Origin: Strongylocentrotus droebachiensis
Lineage: Eukaryota; Echinodermata; Echinoidea; Camarodonta; Strongylocentrotidae
Length of the DNA: 64,000 nt
Assembly (NCBI GenBank): GCA_035222895.1
Contig: JAVYIG010002726.1
Coordinates: 64,501-128,500 of the forward strand
Reading direction: 5' to 3'
This document shows, one piece after another, positions 50,401 through 59,696 of this stretch. Below the pieces are notes generated by a model. The model was not told the DNA's origin and made no database searches. It saw only the letters and a program-made list of their open reading frames with translations. Both the position numbers and the translations under genes were made by a program. Numbering within the stretch: position 1 is the stretch's first letter; each line of letters begins with the position of its first letter.

Positions 50401-53400
50401 GGCAGGGCAGTAGACCAAGGTAGTTAGGAATCATGATTGATTGATTGATTTGATTTGATAGGATTGATTTGATTTGATTTGATTCGATTTGATTTAATTT
50501 GATTTAATTTAACTTGATTTGATAGGATTGATTTGGTGATTGATTGATTGAATGTCATCAACTTGGAGGTTATGCTTTCTGATGGGTCTATTCTGCACAC
50601 TGCAGGGGAGGGCAGTAGATACAGGAAGCTAGGAATCTTGGTTGATTGACTTAATTTCATATGATTGATTGATTGGACGATTGATTGATTTATTTATTGA
50701 CTGTACATCATCAACTTCAGGTGAAATTTGAAACCCTCAGGTAAGGGGGTCATTAGATTTGACCTCTGGTTGTACAAATGTCTAGACACTGTCTACATAT
50801 ATTCCCATTCTGTATTGCCAGCATATTTTGTATGATTTTGTTTTCTATCACAAACAGGAAAAACTCTGCAGGCTACAACTTGACAAGTCTTTTTGTGGGA
50901 TCAGAAGGGACGCTTGGTATCATCACCAAGGCAACGCTCAGAATATACGGTATGCCTGAAATGGTAGGTATAATATTGTTATGTAATCCCAGAGAAAAGA
51001 TTCATGACAAATTGTAATGCTTGCTTCATGTCAATTAAAGCCTATCTTGTCCAAAAATGAAACTTAAAATTGTCTAATTATGATTCAGATTTAAATCGTA
51101 CATGCTTTTTCCCTGGTGCTACAGTGTAGCCAACCATCCATAGTCGTGTTTTATCAAAAATAAAAAACTCATCTGATGAGAATTGGAATTAGAATTAGTT
51201 TTCTTCCAATAAACAATTCCATATGTTAATAGGGCTAGCAGTTATACTGTATAGAGTACATTCATAATTGCAGAGTAGGAGAAATATACCGTATTTGCCG
51301 GCGTAAAGGCCGCACTGCGCATAGGCCGCACCCCCAACTTTGACATTTCGTAGAGAGAAAAAAAAAAAAAAAAAAAAGGAAAAAAAAAAAAATGGACCAA
51401 AGAAAATAATCATAACTTTCTCGTAGAACTCTATTTTACCTAAAAAACTAATACCAAAATTATCAATCATTTTATAAATTTACAGGAAGTTTACCTAAAA
51501 AATGATCGTAATTTAGCAAATCTTCATCGATTTTTAGGCAGATTAGCACATTCATTGGACACTAGAGGGCGCTTCGCATGCATACCGAAACATGAATGGC
51601 CTGCCATAACCAAGCTGTGGCCATAATGTTATCCGGTCTTACCCCTATCGTACCGCCAAATGGAGAAAATAAACAAGCTTTTGTATTGTTATTAGAGATC
51701 TACTGAGGTTAGTTTGTCGCTTTAATTAATTAGATAGTCTCAATTATAATTCAGAATTATCTTACTGAAAAGTTAAGAACACCGACGATTGCGCGCTGCA
51801 TCTCTGAAGCTGTGTTGGATTTGTTGCAACTCCCAGCCCGCTAGCTCCCCACCACAGAGTGTGTGAGCGAGGTATGATTTTGGTTACCGGGCCATGCGCT
51901 GACTAAGCCAAGGATATTTTTACAAGTACGACTTTTAGTACGAGTTTCTGGTCAGTTTTCTTCTTATTTCTTTGGTTGCACAACGATTAAAAAGATAACT
52001 TCTTCAAATTTGCTGCTGACGTGGTTCAGACTAGATCTTGTCCGATGTGTTTTCAAGTCAATTTTGTTAATATATTTTTTTGTATGAAGTTGCCTACAAA
52101 TAATGGACGTGCTGTTTTGACTTGCGATTTTTACTGTTTCGGCGTATACGCCGCACCCCGACTTTTTGATATTTTCTCTTCCAAAAATACTGCGGCCTTT
52201 ACGCCGGCAAATACGGTAATGAAAAAGCAAAGCTAGTTTTGAGGAAGACCCATACCATCTAAAAGCATAATTTCTCACTGTTTAAAGCACACATCGGAAT
52301 ACAGCAGATATAACCCGGTTGTTACTGCAAACCCAGACTATAGCAACATGGTTAAATAATTCCTACCTATTGTTTAATCATGTTTGTGGCTTACACAAAC
52401 ATGTTTAAAAACAATTGAAATTCTCCAGAAAGCATATATATTAGCCTACATTTATAAAAAATAAAAAATTCTACCTATTTTTGGCTTATTACTGCACCTG
52501 GGATGAGAGAGCTATACCTACAGACATATGCTTACATTGTCTGAAAGACATTGTATTAGCACAACATTTTATTTAAAAATGCTGTGAAGAGTACAAACCA
52601 CATTACCACACCGCAGTGTCCCACACATGACATTTTGTGTTTGTGTTTTTATAGATGATGTCGGCTGTGTGTTCCTTTGATACAGTTAATGCAGCCGTAG
52701 AGTCAGTAACACAAGTGCTACAGTGTGGAATCCCTATTGCAAGGATAGGTATGTAATCGCTGATCCGAGATATATGCTCAGATAACAAAAAATTCTTCTC
52801 AGAAACCTTGTTTCTTCTTCGAAAGGATTTAGTAGAATTATGGTGGAAATTGGGTTGTGGGAATAGTGATCATAATAATATGCCCGTACTGTCTCTTGTA
52901 TAGCACAAACAACTTCCAAGAACCGTGTCGGGCTCATGATGCTCACATTGTATTCTGGCTGTAGCTATAATAGCCGAGAACCAACTGCATGGGCAGAGAA
53001 TGTTTATGACATGAAGTGGAATTAGACTGCAAAAGTGCACAAATTTGTAGAGAACAAGAACGTTGCACTAGGCCTCTTGACTGAGATAAAGATAGGTAGG
53101 ACAGATAGATGATAGATAAAGGTAGCTAAGATACCATAATGGTACTATTTTCTATTCCTTTTTGGTTTTTTCAGAGTTTCTGGATGAAAAAGCTGTAGAT
53201 GCAACAAATAAATACAGTAACCTGAATAACAAGGTGGCTCCTACTCTCTTCCTGGAGTTTCATGGCTCGGAGGCAAGCATCAAAGCACAGATAGAAACAG
53301 TTGGTAAGTAGATTCATTGTATATTTCAAAGGGGAAATCCACCCTGATATTTAGTTGGTTTTAGTAGAAACGTACAAAATCTATACAGTCATCATAACAA

Positions 53401-56400
53401 AGAAAATAAAAATTATGAAATTGTACAGAGCAAATTAGAGGGATACGTCACAGTGTTGCCAATTTGTGTTTGATTGATAGCAACTTCAAAAATTATTAAC
53501 TTTCTCAGGTTTTTTGTACAGAATTTGCTCAAATTTTTTATGACTTTTTCATTTCTTTTTCCTGCTTCTATTAAAACCAATATAATATCAGGGTAGACTT
53601 CCCCTTTAAGGGCAAACCAACCTTTGTAGCAAATTAGAGGAATGCAGAAAAATCAGAGAAACAGATCAATGACAGGTTGGACAAATATGTCTGGTATGCA
53701 AAATAAAACATGTGAATGGCCCAGTGCGAGGAGCATAATATGACAGGGAAGACATATATGTGAAGCAGAAGACTTGATCTGTAGATATGTAGAACATGAC
53801 AGACAGAATCTGATAACTATTTAAAATGATGATAGTTAGGGTATGGATGGTGAGGACAGATAATATTTTTTTAAATATACATTCTACTTTCCAAATTAAA
53901 TTAATTTGCTGATTTTTAATTGATTTTCTTTTTTGGGGGGAGGGAGGGGGGGGTACTTTGTTTTAGAAGAGAATTCATGATAATTGATGTATATTAATGC
54001 AGTACTTTTCATTCATTATATCTCCTACTGTGAGCTAGATTAAAATTAATTGTGTTTTAAAGGTAAAGACCAGTTATGGTCATGCGATTGAATTGTGAAA
54101 GAAACGTTGTGGAATCGATCAGAAAAGGTTGATCATCTAGCATCTAGCATCTGCAAGGTTCTGGAATCATCAAAATGATAAGAAATTTGGCCTATTCTTC
54201 GTAAAGTTACAAGCACTATACACAGAAAGATGTATATGGGACTACCCTATATCCCTCACAGGACCATGAGAGAAACAAATTTACCAAATATATGAATTAG
54301 TAGGCGGTTTCCCGGCAAATTTGTTATCATCATATATTAGTCAAAACATATTCTTTCACATGATTGGTAATGAGAGCTTCCATTTCATTTTTTGAAATTG
54401 GGGCGTTACCAATACTGGTCTTTACCTTTAATCGAGTTAACGCCCTTTTTTATGGCTCTAAGCACACTCTAATCAAAGATTGCATTCCTTCTTGCAGGTG
54501 ACATTGTAGCAATGAATGGAGGTTCCAACTTTGCATGGGCTGACAAAATGGAAGATAGAAACAAGTTATGGAAGGCCAGACATGATATCTGGTACGCCAG
54601 TCTTGCCGTGCGGCCAGGATGCAAAGTACTAGAAGCTATACTATAATACTGTATAACCAGAAATCTTTAAGAGCATGAAATGTTTGCGAAACGCGGCAAG
54701 TGGTGAAGATTCATGGCAGTTTGTTTGGAAATTGCTTGTATTACAGCTGTCATTGATCATTCACCAAAGTTTCATGCCCTGATAGTTTCTGGTTTTCAGT
54801 CTGAACTACCAGTTTACTAAGGGCAGCAAAAGAGGCTAGGAATTATGTCAAACACAAAGATTGTTTTTTTTTGTTCTTTCTTTTTTCTTCAATGAAGGAT
54901 AAGCATTTGTTCTTCGTTTTAGAAAGGTGAAGGGGAGTTAGCAAATTATTTTCTTTGTTTTTGGCTGTACAGTGTTCACTCATTACATATTTCTAATTTT
55001 ATCCATTATGGCCTCCCACCATAGTTTTCGGCTTAAACCATGTTCATTAATTAAGTTAATTATTAAACTGGCCAATCATCAAAAAGGCAGAGTCATTTGC
55101 ACTTTCGCTTTTCACTTTTAAAGAATTATCCTGTAATTAAAGGTGGCTTTTTTCTCATGTAATGCTAGCACTAATATTAGGGATATTAGTTTCAGGCGGT
55201 TCACAGATTCAGGCTCTGTTGTTTCAGGCTTTTTTTTGTAGAAAATATCTGTAGGGCCGGCTTCAGTATGTCTGGGACTGGCCTAGGGCTCATTGATCAT
55301 TCCAATATCGAAGGCAAAGTGGGGGTGGGGGGGGGGGGCAATACAAATTGTTATTACGTTTTCAAATTTACCAACTGATATTTTTCTAGCGATCCACATG
55401 AATGTGTTAATGGAAACTCTGTCTGTTCTCATCTAGGGCTTATCTACAGATGTGTGTGTGCCAATCTCTCAGATGCCTCGGGTCATACTTGAAACCATTG
55501 ACGACCTTCAGAGGATGGGTTTCATGTGTAGGTACCATTTATTCAGTACACTGTAATGGTGTCATAGTCTTCTTGAGGTTTACTTTTTCTGTTTCTCTCT
55601 TTAAAAAAATAATCACACATGAACAAGAAAGAATCAAAGTATTTAGTTTAAATTCTCACCTGTTGACTTAAACAGACAACTTTAGGAAGAAATGCTTATG
55701 CTGTATTACTGTTTATTAGACAACAAAGTAAGAGAACTATTTAACTATTGCAATTTCAACTTGCTTTGAGCCTCTGCATCTTGCATGGGGGAATTTAATC
55801 TGTGTGTATGTGTATACAGTATATCAAATAACATGGATAGCTTTAGATTCTCCTCATTTTTTTAAAAACATATGGATGAGAAACTAGGATTCAAAATTGC
55901 TTGACCTTTCAAAAGAAATTTAATTGGAACACCTAATGTCATTTTATCTTTGTTGCATGATGACAATCCACAATCAGCCACAAATTATTTCATTTCCCAG
56001 TGTGACCTCTATGTCCTTTGTTATTTTCACTTTCAGATACCATAGTTGGCCATGTTGGTGATGGTAATTTCCATTGTTTGTTGATGATGGATAGAGAGGG
56101 CGATGAGATCAAGAAGGCAAAAGAATTCACCCACATACTTGGAAGGTAAGCATGTAAAGGGCACAAGTTCCTTCTCTCTTGCAAATTGTCTGTTTCTAAA
56201 AAACAATGGGTATGTAGATTACATCAATCAAGTGTCATTGTCTATAGGCCATTTGCAGACATTGATGTCGCCATAGCTTATTTTTGGATCTCTCGAAACT
56301 ACATCTGCATGTGTTCTGTGTTCCATTGTTGCAAACATGACAAAGTAGCCATTTTGTTTGTCAAAATCTTCAAAATTACAAATAGAAATTAATTCACAAA

Positions 56401-56778
56401 CAAACAGAGCACTCAAAAGGGCTCCAGTAATTTGTACTAAAAAATAGGTCTGGTGAAAAAGTAAATGATACATAGAAATTGTTTAAAGGGAATCACACTT
56501 CCTATATGTTCAACAGAGCTTTTATGAACAAAATTTTGTTTCACTGTTGTGCAAGGGTATTGTGCATTAAGAAGTAATTATGTGTTTGTTTTTTGCTCTT
56601 GTGATTTTATAGGCGGGCCATATCTGCTGGGGGTACCTGCACAGGGGAACATGGGATCGGCCTCGGCAAGAAACAGCTCCTGATCGAGGAGATCGGCGAC
56701 GTCGGAATAAATATCATGAGGCAGATAAAGCATACCATAGATCCATTGAACATCATGAACCCTGGAAAGGTCTTATAG
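41408..56778 (+). CDS. LDHD: D-lactate dehydrogenase, mitochondrial (12 coding exons)
   Basis: Exons: 41408-41518, 44650-44759, 48342-48486, 48955-49096, 49553-49712, 50858-50963, 52655-52748, 53175-53303, 54498-54625, 55437-55527, 56037-56145, 56613-56778. All are GT-AG with matching phases and total 1491 nt, 496 aa (human LDHD 507). The first exon encodes a basic, Ser-rich leader with no acidic residues apart from one Asp, as expected for mitochondrial import. The FAD-binding part (about residues 85-260) has [34 protein letters not shown] and [16 protein letters not shown]. The C-terminal part holds [12 protein letters not shown] and [13 protein letters not shown], typical of this FAD oxidase family. 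It oxidises D-lactate and related D-2-hydroxyacids to 2-oxoacids. Its introns are heavily loaded with repeats. Confidence 0.95.
41519..42600 (+). other. LDHD intron 1, left part
   Basis: Part of the 3.1 kb first intron between coding exons. No nested gene seen; repeats begin at about 42600. Confidence 0.5.
42603..42940 (+). mobile_element. tRNA-derived SINE with a Nin-DC-like central domain
   Basis: The 5' part is tRNA-like: the A box is TGGCTCAGTCG (about 42613), the B box GGTTCGACTCC (about 42656). The body contains TAGGACGTTAAATGGAGG, TTTGCACGTTAAGAACCCA and AGAGTAGGGGGAAACCCC, matching my memory of the conserved Nin-DC domain of metazoan SINEs. The 3' part carries TCCACCTGCACACCCCCA, also seen reversed near 7760. 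It sits in LDHD intron 1 in the sense direction. Confidence 0.75.
43144..43209 (-). other. tRNA-like SINE head, copy 1 (minus strand)
   Basis: Minus-strand sequence folds roughly as a tRNA: acceptor ACCAGTG/CGCTGGT, a Gly-like D arm (CCTGGTGGTAGAG), an anticodon-like loop CCGGCAA and a T arm with GGTTCAAATCC. The base before the anticodon is C, where tRNAs have U, and the T stem has an A-C mismatch. It is therefore judged a tRNA-derived repeat and not a working tRNA. Confidence 0.6.
43463..43534 (+). other. tRNA-like SINE head, copy 2 (plus strand)
   Basis: Same tRNA-like part as the first copy, in the opposite orientation and on the sense strand of LDHD. Confidence 0.6.
43753..43824 (+). 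other. tRNA-like SINE head, copy 3 (plus strand)
   Basis: Repeats copy 2 exactly 290 bases downstream. Confidence 0.6.
44330..44500. repeat. Purine-rich (GAAGAA)n-like tract
   Basis: About 170 bases of A and G with GAAGAA, AAGAAC and GGAGAA motifs in LDHD intron 1. The Lys/Glu-rich and the opposite Phe/Leu-rich frames are compositional. Confidence 0.8.
45120..48131 (-). mobile_element. Non-LTR retrotransposon (LINE), 5'-truncated, in LDHD intron 2
   Basis: A minus-strand insertion of about 3.0 kb. ACATGTAT at 45112-45119 and 48132-48139 is a plausible target duplication. The 3' end (left side) carries short tandem repeats reading AATACAATACA on the minus strand. No endonuclease domain is present at the 5' end, so it is truncated. 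It lies antisense to LDHD between coding exons 2 and 3. Confidence 0.8.
45346..48110 (-). CDS. LINE reverse transcriptase ORF (partial, open frame)
   Basis: The uninterrupted minus-strand frame stretches from 48294 to 45346 (982 codons), but the first 60 or so codons look like host flank; the element's own sequence begins near [20 protein letters not shown]. Reverse transcriptase motifs are in order: [55 protein letters not shown], and the catalytic YADD (plus-strand 46636-46650, about codon 550). The C-terminal end holds a CxxC-H-C cluster, FCEDCNMN...EFHIIMKC. The jockey/CR1/L2 group is the best guess. The absence of stops shows the insertion is recent. Confidence 0.85.
48487..48954 (+). 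other. LDHD intron 3
   Basis: GT-AG intron with a CT-rich stretch (about 48879-48950) that doubles as the acceptor pyrimidine tract of coding exon 4. Confidence 0.7.
49097..49552 (+). other. LDHD intron 4
   Basis: GT-AG intron of 456 bases. No internal feature recognised. Confidence 0.6.
49713..50700 (+). repeat. LDHD: Minisatellite made of copies of the end of LDHD coding exon 5
   Basis: Directly after exon 5 the intron holds five further copies of the exon's last 75 or so bases plus its donor, starting near 49783, 49964, 50163, 50343 and 50549 (spacing 180-206). Copies are joined by (GATT/TGATT)n runs. Each keeps the frame reading about [21 protein letters not shown] with no indels. Four copies keep a GT at the donor (AG|GTAG); the last reads AG|GAAG. 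The run before each copy lacks a pyrimidine tract or AG acceptor, so they are donors without acceptors. Confidence 0.9.
51287..52218. mobile_element. TA-flanked DNA transposon with ACCGTATTTGCCGG ends, LDHD intron 6
   Basis: The left end TACCGTATTTGCCGGCGTAA pairs exactly with the right end TTACGCCGGCAAATACGGTA. The pairing extends to the GGCCGCA block, and a second inverted pair (GGCCGCACCCC / CGCCGCACCCCGACTTT in similar text) lies further in. 932 bp, no transposase. The TA on each side suggests a TA target site. An A-rich region near 51356-51392 is part of it. Confidence 0.8.
52385..52463. mobile_element. Fragment of the 43-kb SINE-like repeat
   Basis: GTTTGTGGCTTACACAAACA and ATTGAAATTCTCCAGAAAGC followed by ACATTTATAAAAA match parts of the 43.3-43.9 kb unit; the tRNA-like head is missing. 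Confidence 0.55.
53325..53614. mobile_element. MITE in LDHD intron 8, left element
   Basis: The left end AAAGGGGAAATCCACCCTGA pairs with the right end TCAGGGTAGACTTCCCCTTT, and TTAGTTGGTTTTA mirrors TAAAACCAAT just inside. About 290 bp, no ORF. Confidence 0.7.
54057..54431. mobile_element. TTAA-flanked MITE, family TTAAAGGTAAAGACCAG, copy 2
   Basis: Perfect ends TTAAAGGTAAAGACCAGT and ACTGGTCTTTACCTTTAA with TTAA at both edges, 375 bp, LDHD intron 8. Closely similar to 21020-21416. Confidence 0.85.
54626..55436 (+). other. LDHD intron 9
   Basis: GT-AG intron; a G run lies near 55321-55338. No element recognised. Confidence 0.5.
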
Positions 56779-57250
56779 GACTAGTTTCTGCACCCTTATG
56801 GTGGCCATATTTTTAGTGCCTTACCAAACAGCCTTGGACTTTGTAAACTGTATCACTTTTGTAACATTATGAAAGCAGGAAGGTCCTTTCATACTTTACC
56901 CCGAGCAAGACAGGACTCCTGATATACAAAAATTGGTGGTGTCGTGATCAACATAATGAAACAGATTGAATACACCATTGATCCAGTGCCTGAACTGAAT
57001 ATTAGTAACCCCTGGAAATACCTTATAGGGTTGCTGTTTTGCCGCTGTGGTTGTCTAATTTTGTGATGGCTAACCGAGCAACTGTGGATTGTATCTAATA
57101 CATAATTACATTTTCGTTAAAGAAGGAAGGACCTAAACCTTGAAACAGGTCCTGGTTCAAGAGATCGCTGATCCAGAACATGAAACGGCTGAGAGCAGTC
57201 ATACTGGGGACATCCGCTCAGTAGTCTAAGGGTCCATGAAGCTAATTATG
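56779..57250 (+). pseudogene. Two decayed tandem copies of the LDHD last exon
   Basis: 56900-57030 repeats the end of the last coding exon with many changes: compare AACATAATGAAACAGATTGA, ACACCATTGATCCA and CCTGGAAATACCTTATAGG with the real exon's AATATCATGAGGCAGATAAA, ATACCATAGATCCA and CCTGGAAAGGTCTTATAGG. A third, shorter copy lies at about 57115-57195 (AAACAGGTCCTGGTTCAAGA, GATCCAGAACATGAAACGGC). Part of the 3' UTR (GCCTTGGACTTTGTAAACTG; then CAACTGTGGATTGTATCTAA) is repeated too, so the unit is about 225-240 bp. Both copies have lost the reading frame. They probably lie in the LDHD 3' UTR. Confidence 0.8.
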
Positions 57251-57921
57251 GCCCACCGGCTCAATAACCCACAAGACTGACAATGTTGGTCATGTGGCTG
57301 TCCGATATTTTCAAGGGTTACTAATCTCTTTGGTTGCCCGTCTAGTGGGCTGTAGCTTTTTGCATACCAATACTCATTTTTTGAATTCATTCTTTTTTTT
57401 TGACAGGTTATCATAGTAAAAATTCCCCCGACACCTTGCTTACAGTTCGTTGCCAATCATACCCTAGATATTTTGTGTTGTGCTATACAAAAAGATACAG
57501 AAAAGCTTGAATAAGTTTTCCTGAAATAGAACTGGTTTCATATTGTGACATTTGTTTTAAGGAAGCATAGTTTGTGGCAAGTTTTCAAAGGAAACCTAGA
57601 ATAAAAACTTGACAATTGTCAATCAAAAATTCATTTTAATACTTGTTTATTAACATGATTGCACAATGAAAGTATAACTTTTACAGAGGTTTTAACAAAA
57701 TTTCCTTAATATTTGGCCTAAATGTATAGGAAATGATGAACTGAATTGGTTTCATGAAACTGACAATCAATCAACTTGAACTCTAATGTGGAATATGAAA
57801 AAAGTTTTGTGCAAAACTATGTATGACGGGAGTTGCGAGTCTGGACACTTGAAAAAAATTAATCTGTCACTTTTGCCTAACCATTTTAAGTATCTGTCAT
57901 TTATGATATTGTCCAAGTGAT
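57251..57921. other. LDHD 3' region, no gene seen
   Basis: Likely 3' UTR or flank of LDHD. An AATAAA at about 57600 is the first reasonable poly(A) signal; a second (GCAATAAAAAATG) lies at about 58660. Confidence 0.4.
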
Positions 57922-58235
57922 ACCTGCCAACCCTCCCGAATAATCCGGAATATCCATTTTTTCTTGATTTTTAGGACCCCAAAATGCGGGATATCCCAGA
58001 TTTTCAAAATTTTGATTTATCATATGCCGCGATGTGAGAGTTCACGTATTGCGTGCGTTGAAGGGCTGCATAATTGAGCAGCGAATTTGTATTCGCTTTT
58101 TTGCAAAGATTTACCGCGTATTGCCAGTTACACTGCCGCTGCATGTGCGAACACCTGTTAAGGGTACAGATTTCTTATTTTCGAAGACATACCGTGCTAA
58201 AAATTCTTAATTCTCATTTTCAAATGTTGGCAGGT
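57922..58235. mobile_element. MITE with ACCTGCCAAC ends
   Basis: ACCTGCCAACCCTCC at the left and GTTGGCAGGT at the right are inverted; 314 bp, non-coding. The inside has CCCGAATAATCCGGAATATCC and GCGGGATATCCC. Confidence 0.55.
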
Positions 58236-58782
58236 CTAATCATTAGTGAAATATTTTTTAAAACATGTTTAAATTAATGTTTGGAAACAACTGTCCGGAT
58301 AAGCAAGTGACTCTCTGACAGGACATACAATGTGTTGGTGTATAACCTCAAATCTTTTCCAGTCTTTGTTGTGGATAAGTCAAATAAGTTTGACCGTTTA
58401 TAAGCCCAAATCAGATTGTTGTCGTACATGCAACAGTTCTCTGTGCAACTCATCTTAATACTTATTTAGTTATGAAATAATTTTATCATAGCCCATTTCC
58501 TCTCTGATTTGGTTTTCAAGTTTAAATGTATGTATCATTTAGCCTAAGATTATATAAACAGACTCATAATTGTGACTGTACTACTAGGAAGAAATTGTAA
58601 ACTGCTCTGTAATTTTTTTTTTTTTGTTGTTGAAAATGTTTCATTTGTAATATTGTGCAATAAAAAATGTCTACTTCCTCATGATTTTAATATGGAAGCT
58701 GACATTTTCTTTTATATGGTAGTGCCAAAATGAATGTTTTTGATCATAAATTTTCTATAGAATATTTTACTTCAGAGTCCAG

Positions 58783-59093
58783 GGGGGTGTTTCACAAAGA
58801 TCCTAAGTTGAACTTATCTCTAAGTTGGACTTAACAATTATGGAAAGCCATTAGCATCCTTGAAAATGTTTTGTAAAAGTAATTTTAAAAGGCATTAAAT
58901 GTTGATTCAAATCATTCATGTTTTCTATTATCATTGGAAATTTCATGTTCTTGATGTGGAATTTATGAAAATTCTAAAATACTTGAATTTTTTCTTATGA
59001 ATATATCTCATTGTAAGGCTACAAATGGCTCTCCATAATATTTAAGTCCAACTTAGAGTTAAGTTTGACTTAGAATCTTTGTGAAACACCCCC
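58783..59093. mobile_element. Palindromic MITE with GGGGGTGTTTCACAAAGAT ends
   Basis: GGGGGTGTTTCACAAAGATC at the left mirrors GATTCTAAG-like text and ATCTTTGTGAAACACCCCC at the right. The arms extend about 60 bases (CTAAGTTGGACTTAA / TTAAGTCCAACTTAG). 311 bp, no ORF. Confidence 0.8.
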
Positions 59094-59696
59094 AGGGTGT
59101 GAAAGATGAACTCTGCTGGATATGAATTCAGCTGGCTGTGTTTTGACAGACTAAACACTTTGTATATTAAATTGTATTTTGTATACCGGTACTAACAATC
59201 TGATTGAAAGGTTTTTGACTCCTTTGTACTATATGATGTGCATGCATGTGCTTTGTGTTTTTGGAAACAATCGTGACAATTATACTAATGACCATGAATC
59301 AGTCTTTTATTACAGACGTTGTTGTGCATGGTGATGGTTATATGATGATGATTAAGTCAATAGTCCCATATTAACTTTTTCCTGCAGCCCTCGGCCCCAA
59401 AATTTCGCAAGGCACATGTCGAAAATCAATGCTAAAACCCCAATCTTCCCCTCCCACTAAAAAAAAAAAAGTTATAAAATCTTCAAGAACCGCTTTTGGG
59501 TGAACCCTTTAATAGCGACCCCCAGGCCGAAAATAACAACCGAAAGCGACTTGAACGAAAGCTATCATTAAATCTTGCTGAAAGTTGTGGAACCGAGAAA
59601 GCCGAAACAGCCTTCATATCAACCAATTTTTCATACGAAATTAATGCAGCTATGGATATTTGTATTCAGTTTAGGAAAGAATAAATATCGATAACC
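59094..59696. promoter_or_regulatory. Intergenic between LDHD and PIGL, probable PIGL promoter
   Basis: PIGL's ATG is at 59697. No TATA box is evident. An open frame just upstream (59496-59684) ends 12 bases before that ATG and may be 5' leader; it shows no family similarity. Confidence 0.35.

Noticed and set aside
57226-57456. 76-codon minus-strand ORF downstream of LDHD
   Set aside because: Partly overlaps the decayed LDHD exon copies; no family similarity.
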